From NCBI GenBank assembly GCA_050012495.1, contig JBEKHB010000004.1, positions 40,026 through 104,025 on the forward strand: a stretch of DNA of 64,000 nt, given 5' to 3'. Both the position numbers and the translations under genes were made by a program. Below, one piece after another: positions 1-6,651 of the stretch. The stretch is from BOG-1155 sp050012495 (lineage in GTDB: Bacteria; Desulfobacterota; Syntrophorhabdia; Syntrophorhabdales; WCHB1-27). The notes below the pieces were generated by a model. The model saw only the letters and a program-made list of their open reading frames with translations. It did not search any database and was not told the origin of the DNA. How positions within the stretch are numbered: position 1 is the first letter of the stretch; every line of letters starts with the position of its first letter.

Positions 1-2
1 AG

Positions 3-566
3 CCCAGTGATGAGGAAGTTATACGTCGGGTCCTCGGCGGGGACGTGAATGCGTTCGAATACCTGGTGCAGCGATATCAGCATCTCGTCATGGCTACGGT
101 GAAAAAGCATATACCCTTCGATCACGTGGAAGATATCGTACAGGATATATACTTGAGGGCCTATCGATCGCTGCCGGGCTTCAAGGAGAGTGACCGCTTT
201 ACGCATTGGCTGTCCGTAATTGCCGTGAGGGCCTGCTATGATTTCTGGCGGGAACGCTATAAATCACGGGAACTTCCAATGAGCTCGCTTACGGAGGAGC
301 ACCGGGTGTGGCTGGAGGCGGCGCTATCGGACCAATCGAGCCCTTCCTGCGACGAGATGGCCCTGCAAAAGGAAGCGGGGGAGATACTCAACCTGGCGCT
401 TGGCAGGTTGTCGGCGGGTGACCGAATGGTGCTGGAGCTTGTCTATCTTGAAGGCCATTCAGTGAAAGAGGCGGCCGGCCTTCTCGGCTGGAGCACCACA
501 AATGTAAAAGTGCGCTTGTTCCGCTCGCGCAAGAAACTCCGCGGGTTGCTCATGCACCGGCAGTGA
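3..566 (+). CDS. ECF-type RNA polymerase sigma factor (5' end outside window)
   Basis: The frame is open from base 3, so the true start lies upstream; the GTG at 45 is internal. Sigma-70 region 2 is seen early (HVEDIVQDIYLRAYRSLPGF, with a tryptophan-rich HWLSVIAVRACYDFW stretch), followed by an acidic linker and region 4 (SAGDRMVLELVYLEGHSVKE then LLGWSTTNVKVRLFRSRKKL), the -35-binding helix-turn-helix. This is the two-domain layout of group 4 (ECF) factors. The stop codon overlaps a REP-like repeat. The next two genes encode a one-pass membrane protein and a CpxP-like periplasmic protein, so an envelope-stress regulon is a reasonable inference. Family call is firm; the stimulus is unknown. 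Confidence 0.92.
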   Translation, partial: PSDEEVIRRVLGGDVNAFEYLVQRYQHLVMATVKKHIPFDHVEDIVQDIYLRAYRSLPGFKESDRFTHWLSVIAVRACYDFWRERYKSRELPMSSLTEEHRVWLEAALSDQSSPSCDEMALQKEAGEILNLALGRLSAGDRMVLELVYLEGHSVKEAAGLLGWSTTNVKVRLFRSRKKLRGLLMHRQ

Positions 567-722
567 TGCTTTTATGAGCGGGGAGGCTCCAGCGGCTTTG
601 CCGATGGAGGGGGTGCTGAACCCCAATAATTGCTGATGCTTTTATGAGCGGGGAGGCCGGGGCACCCGCGCAGCGGGTCGTGGCTTTGCCGATGGAGGGG
701 GTGCTGAACCCCAATAATTGCT
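564..722 (+). repeat. Two tandem copies of a REP-like hairpin element
   Basis: Copy A (564-633) and copy B (634-722) share the opening TGATGCTTTTATGAGCGGGG and the ending GGTGCTGAACCCCAATAATT. Copy A folds as CTCCA/TGGAG plus CGGC/GCCG around a TTT loop. Copy B has a roughly 20-base insertion holding a second small hairpin (ACCCGC GCA GCGGGT). A third copy lies at 10341-10392 with compensating changes in the stem. The element starts at the stop codon of the sigma gene and ends at the ribosome binding site of the next gene. Confidence 0.75.
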
Positions 723-733
723 GAGGAGGGTAT

Positions 734-1054
734 ATGACGACACCCGGACAGAGGGAAAAGCTCAAAGAGCTACTGGGACAGGCTTACCGGGCAAGGGAAC
801 GTATGGAGGTCGGCGCACGGTGGCAAAAGAGCCTTATGGCGCGCGTCCGGGAGATAGGCCCCTTTCAACCCACAACTCGATTCCTGCCCACCTTCGAACG
901 ATTCGTCTGGCGGCTTGCCCCTGTTGTGTGCCTGTTGGCCCTTGTGCTCATTGCCGCCTTCGTTGAGATCGAGGTCGCTTCCTGGGAAGACCCGATTCAA
1001 TTATTCGTCAACGGCGCGGAAGAATCGATGCTCAGCAACCTATTTGGGGCATAA
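734..1054 (+). CDS. One-pass membrane protein, possible anti-sigma factor
   Basis: A 106-residue protein with a clear GAGGAGGG ribosome binding site just before ATG 734. About 55 charged, cytoplasm-type N-terminal residues precede one hydrophobic segment (roughly residues 62-80, LAPVVCLLALVLIAAFV) and a short acidic C-terminal tail. No zinc-binding HxxxCxxC motif is present, so it is not a ZAS-type anti-sigma factor. Its position directly behind an ECF sigma gene is the only reason to propose an anti-sigma role. It could equally be a small envelope protein co-regulated with the downstream CpxP-like protein, whose start follows by 10 bases. Confidence 0.6.
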   Translation: MTTPGQREKLKELLGQAYRARERMEVGARWQKSLMARVREIGPFQPTTRFLPTFERFVWRLAPVVCLLALVLIAAFVEIEVASWEDPIQLFVNGAEESMLSNLFGA

Positions 1055-1064
1055 GGGGGGTGTA

Positions 1065-1442
1065 ATGAAAACGTGGAGGCTGATCACAGGGGTCGCTCTT
1101 GTCCTGGTCCTTGGCATACTGATCGGCGGAGCAGGCACCCAGCTCTACTTGAGACACAAGTATCACTTATCCCTCGACCGCAAGGATAGAGCGGCCCACG
1201 TCCTGAAGACCCTTTCACGGGAGCTGGACTTATCGCAGGACCAGAAGACCGCGGTAGAGAAAATCCTCCAACGGATGGTGGAAAGGCTCCACAGCCATTT
1301 ACTTCAGAGACGGCCGGAGGCAGAGCGGATTGTGGACGAGAGTTTTTCAGAGATACGGCAGCAATTGACTGACGAACAAAAGAAACAATTTGACAGCCTG
1401 CAAGAGCGGCATCGGAGGCACAGGCACTACCCCGACCGGTGA
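1065..1442 (+). CDS. CpxP/Spy/ZraP-like periplasmic protein
   Basis: A 125-residue protein starting at ATG 1065 behind AAGGGGGGTGTA. An N-terminal signal or anchor segment (LITGVALVLVLGILIGGAG) is followed by a helical domain with the family pattern LSRELDLSQDQKTAVEKIL and a second half ending LTDEQKKQFDSLQERHRRHR. These are the paired LxLTxxQ-type helices of periplasmic metal-resistance and chaperone proteins (Spy, CpxP, ZraP). The His/Arg-rich end may bind metal. The gene closes a three-gene unit with the ECF sigma factor. Fold family is likely; its ligand is not shown. Confidence 0.75.
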   Translation: MKTWRLITGVALVLVLGILIGGAGTQLYLRHKYHLSLDRKDRAAHVLKTLSRELDLSQDQKTAVEKILQRMVERLHSHLLQRRPEAERIVDESFSEIRQQLTDEQKKQFDSLQERHRRHRHYPDR

Positions 1443-1495
1443 GACGTACGTCGGGGCGCCCGCACGTGCAAGACCGGCCGGGGAAGGCCGTCCCC

Positions 1496-2257
1496 TTAGA
1501 ATACGAACAGATCGATCCCGCCCAACATATTCATCACTGCCCCGGTCATGTATGCGGCCTCATCGGATGTCAGATAGACGACAGCCCCCGCAATCTCCTC
1601 GGGCGTCGCAGGGCGGCCTATGGCGGTCCTTTTTTCAACCTTTTCCAGCACTGCGGGAGGCAGCTTCGCAGTCGCATCGGTACTGCTTATACCGACCAAC
1701 ACGCAGTTTGCCGTGATGTTGAACCGGGCGCCTTCCAACGCGACCGACTTTGCCAGGCTGATCAGCCCCGCTTTAGCCGCCCCGTAACTTGTCTGTCCGA
1801 AGCCGCCCAGGATGCCCGCAACGGACGTGATATTCACGATCCTTCCCCACTTCGCGGCGCACATATCCGCCCATACTTCCTTGATGCAGTAAAAGGCGGA
1901 GTTGAGGCAGAGCTTCACCTCATAATCCCATTCTTCTATGGTCGTCTTGGCAATCGTCACGTTATGGTTCATCAGGGCGGCATTATTGACCAGGATATTG
2001 ACGGGGCCGAGCTCGTTCTTTATGGTCGCGAACCCAATCTGTACGTCGGAATAGTTGCTCGCATCCATTTTTACGGCCACAGATCTCCTGCCCATCGCTT
2101 TTATCTCTTCGGCTACCGCTACTGCCCCTTCCATGTGGTTCAAGCCGCTAAGTGCGACATCAGCACCCTTTCTCGCAAGGGCAAGGGCCGTAGCCCTCCC
2201 GTTGCCAAGCGGCCTCGAGGCGCCGCTCACGAACGCAATCTTACCTTCCAGCGACAT
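1496..2257 (-). CDS. Short-chain dehydrogenase/reductase (3-oxoacyl/3-hydroxyacyl type)
   Basis: A 253-residue SDR. ATG 2257 is chosen because AAAGGAGG lies just upstream; the open frame runs a further 42 codons without family similarity. The Rossmann motif is slightly altered (SGASRPLGNGRA instead of TGxxxGIG), followed by NNAALM (NNAG-type) and the catalytic S/Y/K set (ITSVAGILGGFGQTSYGAAK). It is the last gene of a minus-strand acyl-CoA oxidation operon with thiolase, hydratase and 3-hydroxyacyl-CoA dehydrogenase, so a 3-hydroxyacyl-CoA or alicyclic hydroxyacyl-CoA substrate is likely. FabG-like fatty acid synthesis is the alternative. Confidence 0.85.
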   Translation of the reverse strand: MSLEGKIAFVSGASRPLGNGRATALALARKGADVALSGLNHMEGAVAVAEEIKAMGRRSVAVKMDASNYSDVQIGFATIKNELGPVNILVNNAALMNHNVTIAKTTIEEWDYEVKLCLNSAFYCIKEVWADMCAAKWGRIVNITSVAGILGGFGQTSYGAAKAGLISLAKSVALEGARFNITANCVLVGISSTDATAKLPPAVLEKVEKRTAIGRPATPEEIAGAVVYLTSDEAAYMTGAVMNMLGGIDLFVF

Positions 2258-2381
2258 ACCGGAACCTCCTTTGTGTGGATTTTTATGCTCCCCGGCGCTC
2301 CCCCCTTGCGTGGAAACCCCCTGCCGGTCCAAGTCATCCGTACATTTCACCGCGCCGACCGCAGCGTGTTTGCGGGAGAGC

Positions 2382-2424
2382 ACGGAAGGCCCATCAGACC
2401 GCCACGGGCCGATGGGCCTTCCGT
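2382..2424 (-). terminator. Strong intergenic hairpin
   Basis: A 14-bp perfect inverted repeat (ACGGAAGGCCCATC with GATGGGCCTTCCGT) lies between the OB-fold gene and the SDR gene on the transcribed minus strand. No T-tract follows, so it may be a processing or attenuation hairpin that lowers SDR expression rather than a full terminator. Confidence 0.5.
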
Positions 2425-2447
2425 CAACATACTCTACGGACTTTGCG

Positions 2448-2945
2448 TTACTTCTTTACGGGCTGGAACGCGTAAAAGACGCGCTCCGCCATGATCGTGC
2501 CTGCTCTTCCCTTTTCGATAGGCATGGCAGGAACGTCGAATACGACGAACTCCACCTCATCGCCGCGCTGCAAGGTGCCTACCGGGCAATTGACGATCTT
2601 GCTGATCATCCTCTTGACCGGACCGTCAAACTCGATGACGGCATGGATCAAAGGCGATTCGTATCCGAGGGGGACGCCCTTCACCTCTTCGGACAAGACG
2701 ACGACCTTACCTCTCTTCGGCAGGTCTACATACTCCAGGTTCTCAGAGTAACAAGCCGGGCAGATGACGCCTCTGGGAGGGAAGGCAATATGACCGCAGT
2801 CCTTGCACTTCGTGGTGGTGAACCGGCCCTGTTTCAAATTTTCATAAAACGGCCATACCTTATTGAACTCTTTAGCCTCTATAGGCCAAAGGTCCATCGT
2901 GACGGGATAGAGATTGTCAAGTATTGGGATTCCTGCTACGGACAT
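2448..2945 (-). CDS. Zn-ribbon/OB-fold (DUF35) acyl-CoA-associated protein
   Basis: A 165-residue protein with an N-terminal helical hook, a rubredoxin-like zinc ribbon (CKDCGHIAFPPRGVICPAC) and a C-terminal OB-fold with the usual GDEVEFVVFD strand. This family pairs with thiolase-like proteins in archaea and anaerobic bacteria, where it helps form thiolase or HMG-CoA synthase complexes. Here the thiolase gene lies immediately upstream with an 11-base gap, so the two probably form one enzyme complex. It has no catalytic function of its own that can be read from sequence. Confidence 0.88.
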   Translation of the reverse strand: MSVAGIPILDNLYPVTMDLWPIEAKEFNKVWPFYENLKQGRFTTTKCKDCGHIAFPPRGVICPACYSENLEYVDLPKRGKVVVLSEEVKGVPLGYESPLIHAVIEFDGPVKRMISKIVNCPVGTLQRGDEVEFVVFDVPAMPIEKGRAGTIMAERVFYAFQPVKK

Positions 2946-2956
2946 TATCGACCTCC

Positions 2957-4141
2957 TTATTTTACTGGTTCCAATCCATATATGAGGATGGTATGCTCGG
3001 CGTTCGCCCCGCTCAGGTTATGCGTAAGACCGATGTCCGCGTCTTTCACCTGGTGGCGTGCCCTGCCCTGGAGCTGCTTCATGATCTCGACGCCCTGCCT
3101 GATGCCCGTTGCACCGAAGGGGTGACCCACGGCCAGAAGGCCGCCGTCCGTATTGACGGGAACCTTGCCGCCGATCTCGATCTGCTTCGAGCTGCAGAAT
3201 GCGCCGCCCTCACCTTTTTTGCAGAAGCCGAGATCCTCCACTTCGATGACTTCCGAAATGGTGAAGCAGTCGTGCGTCTGGGCGACCTTAATGTCACCGG
3301 GCCCAACCTTCGCCCTTTTGTATGCCTTCTCCGCCGCTACCCTGGTGTGCTTCCAGTCGGCAAGATGCTCGCCCGGGAAATTGACCGAAAGGCTGGAAAG
3401 CGATACCTGCGCGCAACCTCTCAGATAGACAAGGGGTCTGTTCGTGTATTTCTTCGCGATCTCGTCGGTGGTGATGATGCATGCCGCTGCGCCGTCCGTA
3501 ATAGGGCAGCAATCATACAGTGTGAGAGGCGGTACAACCGAAGGTGCGCTCATCGCCTCTTCCATGGTCAGGTGCTTTTGCATCTGCGCAACAGGGTTAT
3601 CGGCTGCGTAGTTGTAATTGGCCACGGAGACGGCCGCAAGGTCTTCCTTCTTCGTCCCGTAATGAATCATATGTTCCTGTGCGGTCAATGAGAAGAATGG
3701 CGGCGGCAGACCCATGCCATGGGTAGCTTCCCAGTCATGGTCGACGGATGCGAGCTCGCTGTAGAAAATCTCCCATTTCTGGGGCGTGTACAGTTTTTCG
3801 CCGCCGGCCACCATGACGATGTCCGCATTTCCCGATTCCACAAGTCCTTTCGCGAGAATGATGCCCGTGCTCCCGCCCGCGCAAAGGGTGTCGCATCTCG
3901 TGCAGATGGATGTCGGCTTCAACCCGAGCCTCTCCGCGACCACCGGCGCAGTGTTGACCTGGAAAGAGCACCTGCCCGCGTATGACGTGGCCACAATGAG
4001 CCCGTCTATATCCAGAGGCTTGAGCCCCGGTATATCATCGAGGCAAGCCTTGCCCGCTTCCTGGAATAGGTCCATAATGTGGGCTTCTCTTACCCCCCAC
4101 TTACACTGACCGCCTCCCAATATTACTGCATTTCTCGACAT
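2957..4141 (-). CDS. Thiolase family protein (acetyl-CoA acetyltransferase type)
   Basis: A 394-residue member of the thiolase superfamily. The nucleophile region is CDTLCAGGSTGIILA, the mid-protein asparagine/histidine region is TQEHMIHYGTKKEDL, and the late active-site motif GHPFGATGIRQ is present. The C-terminal catalytic cysteine loop of classical thiolases (CxG) is replaced by HNLSGANAEHTILIYG. This matches the SCP-x/archaeal-type thiolases that work with a DUF35 partner, and that partner is encoded next. The expected role is thiolytic cleavage of acetoacetyl-CoA or a 3-oxoacyl-CoA from the ring-degradation pathway. Confidence 0.88.
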   Translation of the reverse strand: MSRNAVILGGGQCKWGVREAHIMDLFQEAGKACLDDIPGLKPLDIDGLIVATSYAGRCSFQVNTAPVVAERLGLKPTSICTRCDTLCAGGSTGIILAKGLVESGNADIVMVAGGEKLYTPQKWEIFYSELASVDHDWEATHGMGLPPPFFSLTAQEHMIHYGTKKEDLAAVSVANYNYAADNPVAQMQKHLTMEEAMSAPSVVPPLTLYDCCPITDGAAACIITTDEIAKKYTNRPLVYLRGCAQVSLSSLSVNFPGEHLADWKHTRVAAEKAYKRAKVGPGDIKVAQTHDCFTISEVIEVEDLGFCKKGEGGAFCSSKQIEIGGKVPVNTDGGLLAVGHPFGATGIRQGVEIMKQLQGRARHQVKDADIGLTHNLSGANAEHTILIYGLEPVK

Positions 4142-4162
4142 GAAACCCTCCTTGATTATGTT

Positions 4163-4942
4163 CTATTTGCCCTTGAAAACCGGTTTTCTCTTCTCTATAA
4201 AAGCCTGGAAGCCCTCTCTCCCGTCCTCGGACAGGTAGGTCGTGACAAAGCACTCATTCTCAAAAGTTATCGCCGTGGCGAGATCCATGTTTATGCCGTT
4301 ATCGACGGCGCTCTTCAGCACGCTGAGGGCTACCCTCGGCTTCGCTGCCAGCTTCTTCGCCCAGGCCTTTGCCTCGTCCAGTAACGCTTCTTTTGCCACG
4401 ACCTTGTTGACGAGACCTATCCGGTAGGCTTCATCACCGCTCACGATATCACCCGTAAACAGGAGTTCTTTTGCCTTCCCGATCCCCACGAGCCTCGGGA
4501 GTCTTTGAGTGCCGCCGGAGCCGGGAATAATCCCAAGATTGACCTCAGGACAACCCATCTTTGCATCACTCGTGGCAATCCTCAGATCGCAGGCGAGGGC
4601 AAGCTCAAGGGCGCCGCCGAGGACGAAACCGAAGACCGCGGCAATCGTGGGCTTGCTAATACCCGCAATCTTATCGACGCACCCTCTGGAGATCTTTCCG
4701 AAGGCGTAATACTCCGCTACCGACTTCCCGGCTACTTCCTTGACGTCGAGGCCCGCGGTGAAGACTTTCTCGCCGACCGCCGTGAAAATAACGGCCCGTA
4801 CCGAGTCGTCTTTTTCCAGCTCGCAAAAGGCGTCATAGATTTCCTGGTATGCCTTGACGGTGAGCGAATTGACCGGGGGCCTGTTCAGCTTGACTATCGC
4901 GACGCCCTCTTCTTTTTCTATAAGCACCGATTCGTACGCCAT
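4163..4942 (-). CDS. Enoyl-CoA hydratase/crotonase
   Basis: A 259-residue crotonase with AGGAGGGCGAT before its ATG. The oxyanion-hole segments (FTAGLDVKEVAG and the AVFGFVLGGALELALACDLR block) and the catalytic loop GCPEVNLGIIPGSGGTQRLP are present, including the second glutamate position (PEVNLG). The lysine-rich end (FIEKRKPVFKGK) is standard for short-chain enoyl-CoA hydratases. Between 3-hydroxyacyl-CoA dehydrogenase and thiolase it most likely hydrates crotonyl-CoA formed from glutaryl-CoA. A dienoyl-CoA hydratase role is possible but less supported. Confidence 0.92.
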   Translation of the reverse strand: MAYESVLIEKEEGVAIVKLNRPPVNSLTVKAYQEIYDAFCELEKDDSVRAVIFTAVGEKVFTAGLDVKEVAGKSVAEYYAFGKISRGCVDKIAGISKPTIAAVFGFVLGGALELALACDLRIATSDAKMGCPEVNLGIIPGSGGTQRLPRLVGIGKAKELLFTGDIVSGDEAYRIGLVNKVVAKEALLDEAKAWAKKLAAKPRVALSVLKSAVDNGINMDLATAITFENECFVTTYLSEDGREGFQAFIEKRKPVFKGK

Positions 4943-4957
4943 ATCGCCCTCCTGAGA

Positions 4958-5821
4958 CTATTTGTTATAGTCGTACCATCCTGAGCCCGTTTTCCTCCCG
5001 AGTCTACCCGCCTTGATCGTGTCTTTCAGAATCCGGGGCGCCACCCACTTCAACTCCTTGTTGTGCTCCTGGTAGAAGTAATTGACGACGTTGAGGAGGA
5101 TATCGACGCCCGTGAGGTCCATAAGCTCGAAGGGTCCCATCGGGTAGTTGAGTCCCAGTTTGGCCGCCTTGTCGATATCTTCTTTCGACGCAACGCCTTC
5201 CTGAAGGAGGCAGATGGCTTCGACGAGGTGCGGGACCATAAGTCTGTTCACCACAAAGCCGGCTATATCCGTCTTCACCTCGATCGGTTCCTTGCCGAAC
5301 TTTCTGGCCAGGTCAAGGGAGACCGCCACGGACTCATCGTTCGTGTAGTAGCCCCTGATCACCTCGACAAGCCGCATGAGGGGAACGGGGTTGAAGAAGT
5401 GCATTCCCAGCACTTTGTCGGGTCTTGTCGTTGCCTTTGCGATCTCGGTGATCGACATCGACGAGGTATTGCTTGTAAGGATCACGTCCTTTCTCGTAAT
5501 CTCATCCAACTGTTTGAATGTCTTCTTCTTTACTTCCATGTCCTCGAAGACGACTTCGACGATGTAGTCGGCATCCTTCATGTCCTCGATCTTCGCGGTG
5601 CCCTTGATCTTTCCCATGATCTGCGCTTTGACGTCCGCCGTCATCTTGCCCTTTTCCACGCTCTTTGCAAGAAATTTGTCGATATTCTTCAAACCGTTCT
5701 GCACAAACTTGTCCTCGATATCGGTCATGATGACATCAAAACCTGCCTGTGCAGCGACCTGGGCAATGCCACTGCCCATAGTACCCGCGCCAACAACACC
5801 GATTGTCTTAATGGTAGCCAT
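4958..5821 (-). CDS. 3-hydroxybutyryl-CoA dehydrogenase
   Basis: A 287-residue enzyme. ATG 5821 is preceded by GGAGGTGTTTGT; 14 further in-frame codons upstream are not part of the family. The NAD-binding motif GVVGAGTMGSGIAQVAA, the catalytic region ILTSNTSSMSITEIA, GMHFFNPVPLMRLVEVI and the C-terminal GRKTGSGWYDY motif are all present. It oxidises (S)-3-hydroxybutyryl-CoA to acetoacetyl-CoA with NAD. It is the first gene of the minus-strand operon, reading away from the bam operon, and a TTGACA/TTATAT promoter lies about 60 bases upstream. Confidence 0.94.
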   Translation of the reverse strand: MATIKTIGVVGAGTMGSGIAQVAAQAGFDVIMTDIEDKFVQNGLKNIDKFLAKSVEKGKMTADVKAQIMGKIKGTAKIEDMKDADYIVEVVFEDMEVKKKTFKQLDEITRKDVILTSNTSSMSITEIAKATTRPDKVLGMHFFNPVPLMRLVEVIRGYYTNDESVAVSLDLARKFGKEPIEVKTDIAGFVVNRLMVPHLVEAICLLQEGVASKEDIDKAAKLGLNYPMGPFELMDLTGVDILLNVVNYFYQEHNKELKWVAPRILKDTIKAGRLGRKTGSGWYDYNK

Positions 5822-5879
5822 ACAAACACCTCCGGAATTTATGAGATTGGGCATTGAAACCACGCTCTAGATGCTCATT

Positions 5880-5922
5880 ATATAACTATAATGAAAGGGC
5901 GATGTCAATTGTTATTTCTTGC
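5880..5922 (-). promoter_or_regulatory. Promoter of the beta-oxidation operon with upstream box
   Basis: Reading the minus strand, the 12-mer GCAAGAAATAAC (5922-5911) is followed by AA, TTGACA (5908-5903), a 17-base spacer and TTATAT (5885-5880). The same 12-mer abuts a TTGACA on the plus strand at 6276, facing the bam operon. The 13-mer ATAACTATAATGA (5882-5894) covering the -10 is also repeated at 6162-6174. Confidence 0.6.
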
Positions 5923-6275
5923 ACAAGCCCCTTTTCGCTCCGATACGGGCAATTTTTTCCCGAAAATGTACACGCCGGCCGTCGTACGCAACTGCTCTCT
6001 GTTCATAATAGTGAATTGATCAACCTTCCAGACAGGGCAACCGCACTCCCCTTCGAGCATTTCCTTGATCGTCTTCGTAATCTTTCTTTGTGAGGGCCTT
6101 CAAGACGAAGGCTCGACCGCTCCCCGGAAAAGACGGCTTACCTCCCTGAGACGCGGCGCCGATAACTATAATGAGGCAGCATTTTGTGTGACACAGCGGG
6201 TTGCACGTGAGAAGCGCGATAAAATAGCCGAAAAGACCAACTGGCGCGCCCATGATTGTAACATATTTTCACAAA

Positions 6276-6316
6276 GCAAGAAATAACTTGACAAAAACCA
6301 CCATACGAAGGAAAAT
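6276..6316 (+). promoter_or_regulatory. Distal bam promoter with the shared 12-mer box
   Basis: GCAAGAAATAAC (6276-6287) lies directly against TTGACA (6288-6293); with a 17-base spacer the -10 is GAAAAT (6311-6316), four of six consensus positions. The box matches the one in front of the divergent 3-hydroxybutyryl-CoA dehydrogenase operon. No regulator gene is seen between them: the whole 5822-6651 stretch has no convincing CDS. Confidence 0.5.
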
Positions 6317-6530
6317 GGTCACCATCTGTATAGCCGATGAGAGCATATGCCGTGCTACGATGCATGAGAGGTGAGGATAGTTTATTCGTTCACACCGGAC
6401 ACATACTGTGTACGGTCAAGAAAACATGCACATGTAGAGGGTCAAACACAGATGCGGCAAGACCTTTTCACAAGCTCAGGGCAACCGGAATACGGGCAAA
6501 AAGTCAGGAAACTCCAAAGCTTTTGCCCCC

Positions 6531-6560
6531 TTGACAAATCGTGTTTGTTTGTGATATAAA
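6531..6560 (+). promoter_or_regulatory. Proximal bam promoter
   Basis: TTGACA (6531-6536) and TATAAA (6555-6560) are separated by 18 bases, followed by an AT-rich stretch. The expected start near 6567 gives a leader of about 85 bases before the GTG of bamB. This is the best sigma-70 match upstream of the operon. Confidence 0.65.
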
Positions 6561-6605
6561 ATACAAGGTGCGACAAGGTACTATATGGAAAGAAATACGA
6601 ACGAC

Positions 6606-6634
6606 CCGCGCAGCTGAAGGCCATCGCTGCGCGG
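6606..6634 (+). promoter_or_regulatory. 5' leader hairpin before bamB
   Basis: A perfect 9-bp stem CCGCGCAGC/GCTGCGCGG with an 11-base loop lies in the presumed leader RNA, ending seven bases before the GGGGG ribosome binding site of bamB. It could protect the 5' end of the long transcript or modulate initiation. It lacks a U-tract, so it is not a terminator. Confidence 0.5.
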
Positions 6635-6651
6635 ATATCTGGGGGTAAAAC

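Noticed and set aside
2055..3125. 356-residue plus-strand reading frame
   Set aside because: Antisense to the SDR, OB-fold and thiolase genes, all of which have full family motifs and ribosome binding sites on the minus strand.
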